Assembly: GCF_910592395.1 (NCBI RefSeq)
Contig: NC_088317.1
Location: 10,170,001 to 10,234,000 of the forward strand
Length of the DNA stretch: 64,000 nucleotides
Direction of reading: 5' to 3'
Source: Lineus longissimus
Lineage: Eukaryota; Nemertea; Pilidiophora; Heteronemertea; Lineidae
This document shows positions 34,118 through 44,955 of this stretch, in pieces. The translations under genes were made by a program, and so were the position numbers. Each line of letters opens with the position of its first letter. Position 1 is the stretch's first letter. The notes under the pieces are model-generated. The model was not told where the DNA came from and ran no database searches. It saw nothing but the letters and a program-made list of their open reading frames with translations.

Positions 34118-35180
34118 CTGGAAAAAGAAGATGATATTGAAGTTGTGGCTTATAATGTTTGTTTTTTTATATGAAGTGGTGGTTTTGCTTGAGAAATTGA
34201 AAGAAGCAGCAAGTACTGTTTTAGAAGAATTGATAGCAAGCTGTGCATTTGTTATGAAACTTTGGCAAAGTAGTCAGATGTTTGGTGTCAAAGATGAAAT
34301 ATTTGCCTGAATTGGAGTATGAATGTACCACATGTTGGAAGAGCAGACGTATACCTTTTGAAAGTGTCTTTGTTGGTGATTCAAGTGGTGTTTTGTCATT
34401 TCGTTCTTGTTTGATGGCAAGGGCATATTTAAGTTAGCTGAAATGACACATAATGAAAGTGAGTCTGGAAGTTAATGGCAATTTGGATTGAACACCTTCT
34501 ATTTACAGTCAATTAGGCACTGTGCGGTAAGGAGCACTGAACTCGCTGAAGTGGGCTTCATGAAACTCAGCAGTTCTGAAATTCCAGCGTGGAAGTTGCA
34601 ATTGTGCAGGCAACTGGGGCTAGGGTGAGAGTGCAATGAACACTTTTGTGTTTATTTTATGAAGATTTCCTATAACAAGAGGCCCAAGGGCCTGGCGCTC
34701 AGCTGAAATGGATAGGTGAAGGCAAGGGCCAAGTGTGTGTCGGTAACGTTATTATGAGGCAACGTGAAGCTATAACGTCTAGCACGCAGAAGTGCTGATG
34801 CGAAAGACCTTCTTGCTATATCAGCGCATGCTGAAGTACTGAGTTGACGTCACCCTGGTATTATGACGTAAAGTCATTTCTATTGCCGTTGCAGTAGTGG
34901 GGTGTGTGATGACGTCAAGGAGTTGTGTGGTGACGTCAAAGAGTGGAGTCCTTGTCTTCATGCAGCGTAGGTGGAACTAATAACATGCACATGGACACAA
35001 GGTACATGATTATTACAGTGTATTTTGTGAGGTGGGGCCTGGTGCTTTACAATGGTCAAATGAACCGACTGTTGTCTGGACATTGATGAAGTGGATGCAG
35101 CCAAATGTTTGGGACGGTCTTTTTTGTATGTGAAGAAAAGAAGATTAAGAGTTGGTTAACAAAATGAACTTTATTGGTGC

Positions 35181-35262
35181 GGCAGATATTTGATGCCTTT
35201 CGGCAGATATTTGAAGCGCCTTGCGGCAGATATTTGTTGCCTTGCATCAGATATTTGATAAC
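35181..35262. repeat. Short minisatellite GGCAGATATTTG
   Basis: Four units of about 21-24 bp, GGCAGATATTTGATGCCTTTC-like. Confidence 0.75.
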
Positions 35263-36500
35263 GCTCTCCGGGAATGGAAAGCAGTAAAACGAGTAAGCAC
35301 ACCTTACTCTGAATGTGGGAACAGCAAGTGCTTTCCTGGACTTGAAATGTGCCAACGACTCCTCTTGTAATAACCAACAACAGTTAATCTGTAAAAAAAG
35401 AGAAGAGAAATTAACACTGACTGAATAAAAAAGGGTGACATAGACGGGGAAATGTACACCACCGGATACAGTCTGTGCTTGATCAGGCATCGGTCAGATG
35501 ATATCCTGAACAAGGCATCTATGGAAGCAAATCCAGAAAGAGACTTTACCTTCGAAGGGCACACTTATTACTCAGTGAAAAGTCAGTCCTGTGGGCTGTT
35601 TTCCAATTCAAAATAAAAGTGTAACCTCTTTAAATTAGTCTCACAGACTGAACCATAACACTCAACAGCCAACCGTGCCCACATGATGTGAGCCAAGAGC
35701 TGGGCTTAAAGATGAGCGAGTGGTGTACTACATTTTGAAAATTGTCTATCGTCTACGACATGTGACAGAACAGGATCTAGTGGACTTAATGATGAGGTAC
35801 TATCAAATAAGGTGTCCATCAAATGAATCATGAGGGCCTGTTTGTTGAGTTATACTCTAAGCCTGTCCTATAGGGCTAGGCTATGGTTTTTGTCTTTTTT
35901 ACAGCTACAGTACAGCCGGTACATGCACAGCGCAGTGTACAGACAGTACAGGATTGCAAACCAAAAACATGAGCATTGCTGCGTAACGAAACTGCAGTGG
36001 AATTCATACTACGATGTCATAATGTGACTTTCAAAATAATTGTAAACAAACGTAGGCTAAATGGCGAAATTTGTTGCAAAATTGCCAACCACAACATCTC
36101 AGGGCTTTGCTTACCGGTCAAATCGTCCCCGATCAAAGTCGTCCCCTGGAGAAATCGTCCCCGCTGATACCAAATCGTCCCCGAGTCATATCGACCCATG
36201 TCAAGTCGTCCACGTCTTCATACTGCACTTCTGTTGCGTGTTTCTCCGTCATCTCAACGGCCAGTATTGTAGTTTTTTACAGTTAAAATACATGTAGGCC
36301 TACTCATATGAATTTTAGTAGAACATTGATGGCGTTTTGGGGTATAGAGTTGTTATCTTGGGAAAGGGTTCGGGTGATGTGTAGGCCTACCGGATGCTAC
36401 CGGTATGCGTGCTGGATAGGCCTGGCCTACCTACTTTTGACTTTGGACTTCCTCTCCAATATGTAGGCTAACATAACATTAATTCGAATGAATAAAATAT

Positions 36501-37073
36501 TTACAATGTGCTTCTGCTAGTTGCTGGTCCGTCATCGCCGCCTACGTACTCTCGTGGTGTCTCATCAGCCATCGACGATTCTTCTAAACGCTCCGGGACT
36601 TCGAATTCTCCAAGGGTGGGGTCAGGGTCGTCTGCTGGCTCATCCACTTCCATCTCTTCCAACAAAGCGTCAGCTTCCACTTGCATCTCTTGCAACCAAG
36701 CGTCAGCTGCCTCCTGGAGTTCAGATGGGGTTGGAGTTTCATCTTGTCGATCTGTGGGGGTTGGAGTCTCATCTGGTCGATCTTGGTCTGCCAAAAACCA
36801 CGTGCGTCGGGTCTGCTCCAACGAAAGACGACTGCTCTCAGCCAGGGGTTGTGGGACGCCCGTGATATTCGCATCGCACTCTGCACACGACCACTCAATG
36901 TCACTTCCCTCTGTCACGGCTCTTCTGTACTCGGCACGGCTGATACCAGTGTGGCACGTACGATGCTGCCAGCTACCGCAACCATCACATTGCAGGCCTT
37001 CTTGTCGTGGTCTCACAGGTCTCTTGCAGGAAATACAATCATTCATTATGCTGCTGGATGTTGGATGTCGCAT
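36501..37073 (-). CDS. PHD-like zinc-finger protein
   Basis: 190 residues. A C4HC3 pattern is visible: C13/C16 (CISC), C29/C32 (CDGC), H37/C40 (HRTC), W61 and C63/C66 (WSCAEC), with conserved QCDGCGSWQHRTC. Residues 75-190 are acidic and low complexity, with a duplicated TPTDRQDETPT/DRPDETPTP segment and a Glu-rich helix. An alternative start is Met10. PHD fingers usually read histone tails. In this family, fused or linked to mobile elements, the role is unknown. It lies wholly inside the 36105-37960 element, so it is best seen as element cargo. Confidence 0.7.
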   Translation of the reverse strand: MRHPTSSSIMNDCISCKRPVRPRQEGLQCDGCGSWQHRTCHTGISRAEYRRAVTEGSDIEWSCAECDANITGVPQPLAESSRLSLEQTRRTWFLADQDRPDETPTPTDRQDETPTPSELQEAADAWLQEMQVEADALLEEMEVDEPADDPDPTLGEFEVPERLEESSMADETPREYVGGDDGPATSRSTL

Positions 37074-37194
37074 CTATTCGAAATCGAATGAGGAACCCTA
37101 AAATCCGGCAGGTTTATATAGGGCCTATAGCTCTGCTTAATTGATGATATCTTCTCAAAAAATCATCTTCATCTCACCCTAATTGCAGTTACTA

Positions 37195-37465
37195 ATTAGC
37201 TAATTGAAGCGGCCCCTTTGATCAATTGGCCCAGTTGTGATATTAACTCACTGATCATAATGAATGGTTGTGTTCATCAATTTGCGGCCCCCTTGCTCAA
37301 TAAGCCCAGTTGTGATATCAACTCACTAACATATTGAAGCGGCCCCTTTGATCAATATAGGCCCAGTTGTGATATTAACTCACTGATATAATGAATGGTT
37401 GTGTTCATCATCAATTGAATTAGCGACCCCTTTGATCGGTTGTGATATCAACTCACCATGGAACT
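37195..37465. repeat. Tandem repeat, about 75-bp units
   Basis: Four units of GCGGCCCCTTTGATCAAT, GCCCAGTTGTGATATYAACT and CACTGATNATAATGAATGG words, inside the MULE-like element. Confidence 0.75.
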
Positions 37466-37586
37466 TTAAAAGATACCGTACTAAGTATTCACAGGTCCGT
37501 GAACTAAACATTGCTAAAGGCTATTTGAACGACTTTTCCTTTAATTAAACAACTCACTGCGTATGCTAATTTTTCTTTATTTCCAG

Positions 37587-37758
37587 GGGCGGATCCAGGA
37601 GTCTGAATAAGGGGGGGGGGGGCGGGCATCTATTTTTTACCGGATATTTATGTCGATTTTATGACGATTTCCTAAAATTCGTGGTCAATTTCAAAGATTT
37701 TTCTCAAATAAGGGAGGGCGTACGCCGGGTCCGCCCCCCTCTAAATCCGCCTCCGATT
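37587..37758. mobile_element. Small hAT-like MITE with G-rich interior
   Basis: Left end AGGGGCGGATCCAGGA and inverted right end CGGAGGCGGATTTAGA, each followed by a G-rich run (12-G run near 37610). Ends are imperfect and no duplication was confirmed. Confidence 0.45.
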
Positions 37759-38279
37759 TCATCCCTTATACAGGAATAGACTTATAGAATAGACATATCA
37801 TGCCACTACTGGCCTTATGCCATACCCCATACACCACCGGGTTCCATCATGCACTGGCGCCGGAAACCGGGACGATTTCACCCGGGGACGATTTGACATG
37901 GGGACGATTTGACTCCTATGAGCGGGGACGATTGCTACTGGGGACGATTTGACTGGATACCATCTCAGGGACCGTAGCCAAAATGGCCGACGGCGAATTC
38001 TCCGGTCGCTAGCGCAGTCCATAAACAAGCATCAATTTCACCAACTTTGGGCGCAAGCTTGGTCATCAAAGTTACAGAACTGTTAGAAATACATCCAAAC
38101 AACATATATATACAGTTAAAAGTGCATAAAAATCCCGTTTCAACCTCCGGCCGCTACCTTTTTTTCTCCGCCAGACGCCGGGCCCTACCGGTCGTTATTT
38201 AGTGCGACCGCCACCAGAGTGTTTATCACGATCTTTCGCCGTTTTAATAGCGCGTTTTAGGCAGATTAATCAATTATTA

Positions 38280-38600
38280 CATGCATGCATTATATATCAC
38301 CGAAATGATAATTGCGTAGGCTATTTGAAACTAAGTTCAGATATTATTTTTGATCTTTGAATTGAATTTAGGCGAGTGATTTTTGACACCCGGTCGACAT
38401 ATCAGGACTTGCAAAATTCACGCGAGATCGCTTGCATCATCGGCACGTTTGAAAACCGAATTTCACAAATTCCACAAATATTTATCACATACCATATGTA
38501 TCACCACAAAGGTAACTCTCTAGACTATTTGAAACCAAGTTCAGATACTTATTTTCACAAAAATTCGAAGCTATGCAAGCGATTTTTCAGTGGTAGAGAT
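38280..38600. repeat. Direct duplication of about 190-bp spacing
   Basis: GTAGGCTATTTGAAACTAAG with GTTCAGATA... near 38315 recurs as CTAGACTATTTGAAACCAAG near 38520, followed by similar GCGATTTTT-ending sequence. Confidence 0.5.
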
Positions 38601-39327
38601 CGACGGAAACAAATTTCTCGCTCTAAAATGACATGAGACGAGCACCAACTTTCGCTAATTTGTGCACAAAATTTCCGCAATATTATAAAAAACTATCGAT
38701 AAATCTGAATTATATAGACTCTTTTCAGTACCTAAACAAATTTCAGGTACATGGTCATGTTGATTAAAAGAGTATCAACCGATTGAACATGAGAAAGTTC
38801 ACTCATCTTCATTGAAGCAGCGACTACCGCCATTTTTAAATGGTGGCATCTCTTCTATCGATCGGCCAATCAGCGGCACTGCTTGCAAAAAGTTGAGCCA
38901 CCGCCAAATTTGAAATCGCCAAAATTCAGTCAATGTGCCTGCAGCGCCAACTGGCGGTGAAAACCATATTAATTCCATTAAAAGTAAAAAATGAAAAAAT
39001 ATTAAAAAATATTCAGCCACATTTGAAAACAATATTTGCTCTGTGGACCGAGGTAAAAAGGGAAAGAAATCTACACGCGAAATGACCTCATTCTCTTAAT
39101 ACAGGTCGGATCGCGCTGATTTTTCGTTTTTTGAGTTCACCTTGGGCAACTCCTAATTTAGCACCGTCAACGAAGTGGCTAGGCCTTCCCAATCAGAAAT
39201 GTCCAATTTTGTCCACAGATGGGTCCCTAGATGGATGGATTGCAGGACGGACACCATTTGAACAGCTATTCTACTAGCTCCGCTGACTTTGTCAGCTGAG
39301 CTAAAAATGTATACTCTATGAATTTAC

Positions 39328-39459
39328 CTGTTTGTGGCTTAAACAATAGTTTTGTTTTGAAGGATGTGGAAACAGTTTATGATGTTGTTGGTGCTGCTGT
39401 AGTGGTATTTTTGCTGGAAGTTTTCGTTTTCTTCTTGGGCAATTGTGTGGAAGTGGTAG
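39328..39459 (-). pseudogene. Lys/Thr-rich exon with in-frame stop
   Basis: 132 bp between TTTTTAG and CAG|GTAAAT, phase 1 at both ends. It encodes ATTSTQLPKKKTKTSSKN, then TTTAAPTTS and a TAA at 39377-39379. Open sequence resumes after the stop to the donor. Same phase and composition as 34034-34117 and 40251-40364. Confidence 0.4.
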
Positions 39460-40250
39460 CTAAAAAGAAACAAAGAACTTTTGTAAATTGCATTTTTGAA
39501 ATGTAGAGCAATAATACATGAATTTGTCTAAGCTATCCACTACAGGAAAAGTGTAGTGTTAAAACTAGGCTTCTACAATAATGAAATCTTGCGAGGAAGT
39601 GTTGATCTGATGATTTTATAGACATTTGTGATACGGCCACAATGCTCCCCAAGATAACTGCAGACAGTGCGGTATCAAGTGTGACACTATGCCACAAGTC
39701 ATGACGTAAAGTCTTCCAAAGAACAAGGGCTGACAGCGTTTGCCCCCAAAAGAACCAGGTTGATGTCATCCGCCCCCCAGGATGTCTGGGTGGGTTTAGG
39801 GTTCTAGAAACTGAGGTCGTACTTGGAATATAGTGGTGACATCAGTTTATTTTGATTGTCTGATAACTGGTAGCAATTTTGCAAAATTTGTGCATTTTTG
39901 TTAAATTAGAACATTTAACCTGTCTATTCATTCTTCAAAATACTTGTATCTTATCAAATGACTGATTTGTACACAATTTACGGACAGCCTTTATATTAAG
40001 CTTTTGCATACGGCAAGAGGTCTAAACCAAAAGTGCATCTTAATACAATATGACAGATGCATTTAATTCACAGATGCACAATTTCAAATGGTGCCGTGGT
40101 TGCAGTGACGTTTATATAGATTCGCTGGTGGTTGAGATCATAACTGGGAGAATGGATTTTCCTGAAGAAGATTTGGTCTTTGAATGGTTAATGGCTAGTG
40201 TGATCTCTGTATTATTAGTGATAGATTACAGATGATATTTGTCAATTTAC

Positions 40251-40364
40251 CTTTAGGTTTCTCCTTTGGTGCAGGTCGCTTTGACTTGGTACTGCTTGGA
40301 GTTGGACTTGTTTTGGGTGTTTTTTCCTTTGTTATTTTCAGAGGCAATTTGTCAAGTGTGTCAG
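40251..40364 (-). CDS. Lys/Pro/Ser/Thr-rich exon of the RPA-like gene
   Basis: 114 bp between TTTTTCAG and AAAG|GTAAAT, phase 1 at both ends. It encodes ADTLDKLPLKITKEKTPK, then TSPTPSSTKSKRPAPKEKPK. Only one frame is open. This would be a disordered basic linker upstream of the RPA-like domain. Membership in the same gene is inferred from strand, phase and composition. Confidence 0.42.
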
Positions 40365-41330
40365 CTGAAAAAGGTGAAGGTTTGTTGAAGAGCATCAAAA
40401 AGGAATGTTGAGTTAAAAAATAACATGCTACATATATGTATTAAACAGAGTTTTGCTGTTTTCAATAACTTCAGGTTATCATCAATTCTGCTCTTTTGTT
40501 TTGTAACCTTCACACATCCAGCGAGTGAGGCGCGTTGTTCACGCATTATGCCAAATGTTTCATTCTTAGCGGGAGTTAACTGAACAGCCAATCAGGCTGG
40601 AGGTTACTAGTATCTGCTGATATCAAAATAGCGTCCTGAAAGTATTGTATCACATGCTTTTGGTATGTTGCGTGGCCCAAATTGGGCCAATGAGATTACC
40701 AATTAAACTAGACATAACGCGATTCATATGAATCGCAATGTATGCCCCCGCTGAGTGGGCATATTTTTAATATTGGGTAGGTTGAAGGAAATGAATTTAA
40801 GTGCTTATACTGGTAGTAATCTGCTTACTGTATTTATGCGCATTTTAGCGCACTGCACGCACTAATTGAGGGTGCAGTTAAATTCAATTATAAGCACAGT
40901 TTAAGCGCAGTGCGCTAATAATTGAACAAAAATGTTCTTGATGTGCGTGTTGATTGGTGGCAGGAGAGGGGTCATTCCACCTGGAATGAACAGCAGTGTG
41001 TGTTTTGCTGCTTAAAAGTGTCTTTCTCTTCGTCTTTCATGTGGCAGTGCACGGTATTCAGAGTCAACATGCTAGAGTACTAGCGGGGTTAAGCATGGAA
41101 GCATGCAGCACGGGACTGTGACAGTTTGTTCACGTATTCTTCCAGCATGTTATTAGAAGTCATGCAGCCTCCCTTCGATGCAGTGACGATGACGTCTCCG
41201 AAAAATATTAGCACATGCGTTTATAATCGGGCAAAGTGAAGGCTGAAAATACACCCTAAAACAAGCGATTTTTGTTTATAAGCGCATGTGCTAAAATGCG
41301 CATGAATACGGTATGTAGTGTGACAAGTTT
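40365..41330. other. No gene recognised; GCGC-rich words and a hairpin
   Basis: TGCCCCCGCTGAGTGGGCA at about 40744-40762 forms a small hairpin like the longer one at 42710. 40840-40920 repeats GCGCATTTTAGCGCACTGC and GCGCAGTGCGC. Confidence 0.4.
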
Positions 41331-41334
41331 TCAT

Positions 41335-41760
41335 CAACCAGTCATGAAAGGACTGATGATGGGCATCGTAAGTTGGGTTTGGAGAGTACCTTTGGAGACA
41401 GTGGTCATGGTGAAAACCGTGTCCTTGTTGCAGTAATCAGCCATGAAAGGACTGATTATGAGCACTGTAACTGGTGTTCTGAGAGCAGCTCTAGAGGTGG
41501 TTACAGTGGAAAGAAGTGTCCTTGGTGGAGCAATCAGCCTTAAAGCGGTGATTGGCATCGTAATCGGTGTTCGGAGAGCAGCTGTGGATCAAGGCAGTCG
41601 TCACAGTGGAAACGGTTTGCTTGTTACAGCTCTTGGGCATTCGTCTGCCATTGCTTTATATGGAAGAAGCCGAATTTGTGGGTTGGTGTGTTGGGCCAAG
41701 GTGGGAGTTGAGGAACATCAATTGGATAGGTAGCGTAGCTGGTGTTCTGGTAGCAGCTGT
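41335..41760. repeat. Tandem repeat, about 107-bp units
   Basis: Four diverged units of ATCAGCCATGAAAGGACTGA, TGGGCATCGTAA, GGTGTTCTGAGAGCAGCT and CAGTGGAAAC words. The minus strand has partly open, His/Gln/Tyr-rich frames (YDAHHQSF-like), so it may derive from a coding repeat. Confidence 0.6.
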
Positions 41761-42104
41761 GGAGGCAGTAGTCGAAGTGGAGGAGTTGCTTCCAAGGGAT
41801 GCCGAGTGGCCACTCTATTACTGATTGAACGTATAGTAGACTGGGTTGTGGTAGCTGTAGTATGTTCTGCACACTCCTGCATGTTTTTCATCATGATGCA
41901 ACTTGATATAGATGTGATCTAACAGTGTGCAGTTGAGTGTTGTGGGTTCCTTGATGAGTTGTTGAAATTAATGGAGGGGGTGTTCCGGCACTTGAAGACG
42001 TTCTTTGAGTAAGTTGTAGTTGAAATCTCCGCCGATCACAGTATGCAATGGAGATGGAATGGTTCTGGGGTTAAACTGTTATAGGGCGGAATGCAAAAAT
42101 CAAG

Positions 42105-42742
42105 TTTGTGGCCTGGCGGCCATCTTGGATTTTGGGTCGGGCCCAAAATCAATAGGGCACCTCCCCTTCACTAGAACATCACACCACAGAAGTTTCAGGT
42201 TTATCACTCACTCGGTTCTCAAGTTATGGGACGGAATAAAAAAAACAAAGATGGCCACTTGGCGGCCATGATGGATTTTAGGTCGGGCCCAAAATTGATA
42301 GCGCACCTCCCCTACACTAGAGCATCACACCACAGAAGTTTCAGGTTTATCACTCACTCGGTTCTCAAGTTATGGGGCAGAATGCGAAAAACAAAGATGA
42401 CCGCCTAGCGGCCATGATGGATTTTAGTTCGGGCCCAGAATCGATAGGGCACCTCCCCTACACTAGAGCATCACACCACAGAAGTTTCAGGTTTATCACT
42501 CACTCAGTCCTAAAGTTAGGCGGCGGAATGCAAAAAATCAATATGGTGGCCTGGCGGCCATCTTGGATTTGGGCTTTGGCCTAAAATCAATAGGGAACCT
42601 TCGAGTCCCTAGGCCTTCACACCATAAAAATTTCAAGTCTACCGGACAAGCAGTTCCTGAGTTATAGAGCGGAATATAGTGCGGACGCGGAAACCAGCCA
42701 AGAACAATATGCCCCCATCTCAACTTCGTTGAGTGGGGGCAT
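42105..42742 (+). repeat. Tandem repeat array, about 146-bp units, ending in hairpin
   Basis: Four units start GGCGGCCATCTTGGATTTTG and contain GGGCACCTCCCCTACACTAG and CACACCACAGAAGTTTCAGG. The array ends in the perfect-looking hairpin TGCCCCCATCTCAAC/GTTGAGTGGGGGCA at 42710-42742. A diverged array of the same family is at 55700-56430. It may be the core and 3' end of a third Helentron-like subtype. Confidence 0.7.
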
Positions 42743-44111
42743 AATGACATAATACATGTATCTATTGGTAACCAGATTGTTTTGACTTTCAATTCAAAAC
42801 TAGGTTTCTGATTGGTGTCAATGATTTTGCTTGACTCACTTGGACGCTTAAAATTAAATCCATTAGTTGTTGCAGAGCGTGAGGAGGATACAGCAGAGGA
42901 GGCATGTGAGGCATTATAGAGTATGAGTTCTACACTTATTGGCTCACCGTAAGGGGAGTCTATACGATAGCGCTGTGTCCGTCGTCGTCGTCGTCGTCGT
43001 CGTCGTATCCTAACAGTGGCACGTTTCTTAACTGCTAGGGCTATGAACTTGAAACTTTGTACACAGAATGCCCTAGGTCAGCTGACCTCTGACACTGATT
43101 TTCGGTCCGATCTGATTCTCTGTTTGGCCACCAGGGGGCCAAATGTCGATATCTAAAAAGTGTGATATCTCGCTTATTAGTGACTTGTTTTCGATAAAAC
43201 TTTTGTTGTAGGTACTCATAGCAAATATACATTTTATATTATACGGGTTTTTAATTTGACCTTGTTTTCAAGGTCGCAGAGGTCATATGGCGTAAATTGG
43301 CCATTAGAGTGTAAACTATGGCACGTTTCTTAACCACTAAAGCTATGAACTTGAAACTTGGTACATATAACCCCCTATATCACATAGCCTCTGGTGCTGA
43401 ATTTTGGTTCGATCTGATTCCTAACTTTGCCACCAGGGGGCCAAAAGTGGAAATCTAAAAAGTGTGATATCTCGCTTATAAGTGACTTGTTTTCGATAAA
43501 ACTTTTGTTGTAGGTACTCATAGCAAATATACATTTTATATTATACGGGTTTTCAATTTGACCTACTTTTCAAGGTCACAGAAGTCATATGGCGTAAATT
43601 GGCTGTTAGAGTGTAAACTATGGCACGTTTCTTAACCAGTAAAGCTATGAACTTGAAACTTGGTGCATATAACCCCCTACATCAGATAACGTCTGATGTC
43701 GAATTTTGGCCTGATCTGATTCTTTATTCGGCCACCAGGGGGCCATAACGGAAAAAGGAAGAAGTGCAATATCTTGCCTATTTGAGTGAATTGTTTTCGA
43801 TAAAATTTTATGGCAGGGACTCCTAGCAAGGATACATCACATTTCCTATGATTTTTGGATTTGACCTCCTTTTCTAGGTCACAGAGGTCAAATGGCGTAA
43901 ATTGACCGTTCGAGTGTAACTATGGCACGTTTCTTAACTGCTAAAGCTATGAACTTGAAAGTTGGTACATGTAACCCCCTACATCAGATAATCTCTGACA
44001 CCGAATTTTGGCCTGATCTGATTCTTGATTTGGCCACCAGGGGGTCAAAACTGAAAAAGTAGGACGTGCAATATCTCGCTTATTAATGACTTTTTTTCGA
44101 TGAATTTTTTA

Positions 44112-44167
44112 TTAGCTCAGCTGACAAGCTGAGCTATTCATATGAGTAAATGGTAGAATGAATGTCC

Positions 44168-44198
<31 letters not shown>

Positions 44199-44955
44199 CG
44201 TTAAACAGGCACGTTTCAAAACTATGGCGGATAGGCGATAGATTTTCCCTATAAGCCATTTAGACCCTTCAGGACTCCTGAATAGACCAAGTGTGGGTCC
44301 GGCAGGATTAACAGTTTGGCCACCAGGGGGCAAAAAGCCTAAATCACAAAACAATTTTTTGGCGCTTTATTCAAGCAGATAGAAGCTTGAAATAAAGTTG
44401 AAAAGGACCGCATGCATGTAGGTCTTGAAACTACTAAGAGTAGTTTTGATTGATACTACCAGTTGGCATTACTGAGCCAAAATCTGTGTTGACCTAGTTT
44501 AAGCTTGATTTGAATTTCCCGCTCTTGTATGACTCTGAAGGTTGTGGGTTCCAATCCCACTTCGGGTCAATTTTTTTTTTTAATTTTTACTTTTTTCACT
44601 TGTAAATACATTTTCTTTACTTTTTTGAATAATTTGGTGGGCGGCCATCTTGGTTTTTTTTTTCTATTTTAAAGCCTTTGCTGTATCCAGAGTGACATGA
44701 ATTTTATGGTTGGTGTACAATAAGTCTCCTTTACATGATATCACATGGGCTTTCTATTTGACCTACTTTTCAAGGTCAGCCTGGCTCAGGCACTTAGATT
44801 TGACTAATAAGTGGCATATTTGTCACCATTTAAAAGTCTTTTTACTTTGGTATGTTTGCCTGATATATTGACAAAACTGAGGTTGAAAGAGATCTATCGG
44901 GTACTTTCCATGTTCATATATTTCAGCTGAGCGCCAGGCCCTTGGGCCTCTTGTT
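44112..44955 (-). mobile_element. Nested Helentron-like element, AGCTCAGCTGA subtype
   Basis: The minus strand begins ACAAGAGGCCCAAGGGCC, then TGGCGCTCAGCTGA. It ends with (ACAG)n, then the hairpin AGCTCAGCTTGTCAGCTGAG and CTAA at 44112. The host core unit is continuous across it: CGATRAATTTT before and GCAGGGACTC after match the uninterrupted sister unit near 43798. No target duplication is needed to align them. Confidence 0.68.
44489..44570 (+). pseudogene. tRNA-derived sequence
   Basis: 82 nt. Complementary ends TTGACC/GGTCAA, an A-box-like GACCTAGTTTAAGC, a strong B-box and T-arm GTGGGTTCCAATCCCAC, and a T run after the end. The length suggests a tRNA with a long variable arm. The D and anticodon arms fold poorly, so it is a relic rather than a functional tRNA. 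It lies antisense inside the 44112-44955 element. Confidence 0.4.

Larger units (their letters stand above)
36105..37960 (-). mobile_element. MULE-like element carrying a PHD-finger gene
   Basis: 1,856 bp bounded by a perfect 10-bp direct duplication CATCTCAGGG (36095-36104 and 37961-37970). The subterminal regions hold clusters of GTCAAATCGTCCCC on the left and its complement GGGGACGATTTGAC on the right, three to five copies each. The interior has a PHD-finger ORF and a 75-bp tandem repeat. Target duplications of 8-11 bp are typical of Mutator-like elements. PHD-type fingers accompany some MULE transposases. The transposase itself is absent. Confidence 0.68.
34675..39301 (+). mobile_element. 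Helentron-like element, AGCTCAGCTGA terminus subtype (proposed extent)
   Basis: The 5' end ACAAGAGGCCCAAGGGCC followed by TGGCGCTCAGCTGA is nearly identical to the end at 44955. The 3' end is the hairpin AGCTCCGCTGACTTTGTCAG followed by CTGAGCTAA, ending at 39301. Both belong to the same terminus subtype as the 44112-44955 element. The long interior includes the MULE-like element at 36105-37960. Pairing of the two ends is inferred. Confidence 0.4.

Noticed and set aside
36508-37101. Long plus-strand frames opposite the PHD gene
   Set aside because: Serine-rich antisense of the PHD ORF. The C4HC3 pattern is on the minus strand.
42957-43010. CGT-repeat considered as a CRISPR-like or structured array
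   Set aside because: Simple microsatellite without spacers. It is the complement of the GAC run at the 3' end of the tandem-core element.
44112-44354. Minus-strand frame with TDRQTDRQTDR repeat
   Set aside because: Translation of the ACAG microsatellite inside a Helentron-like element.
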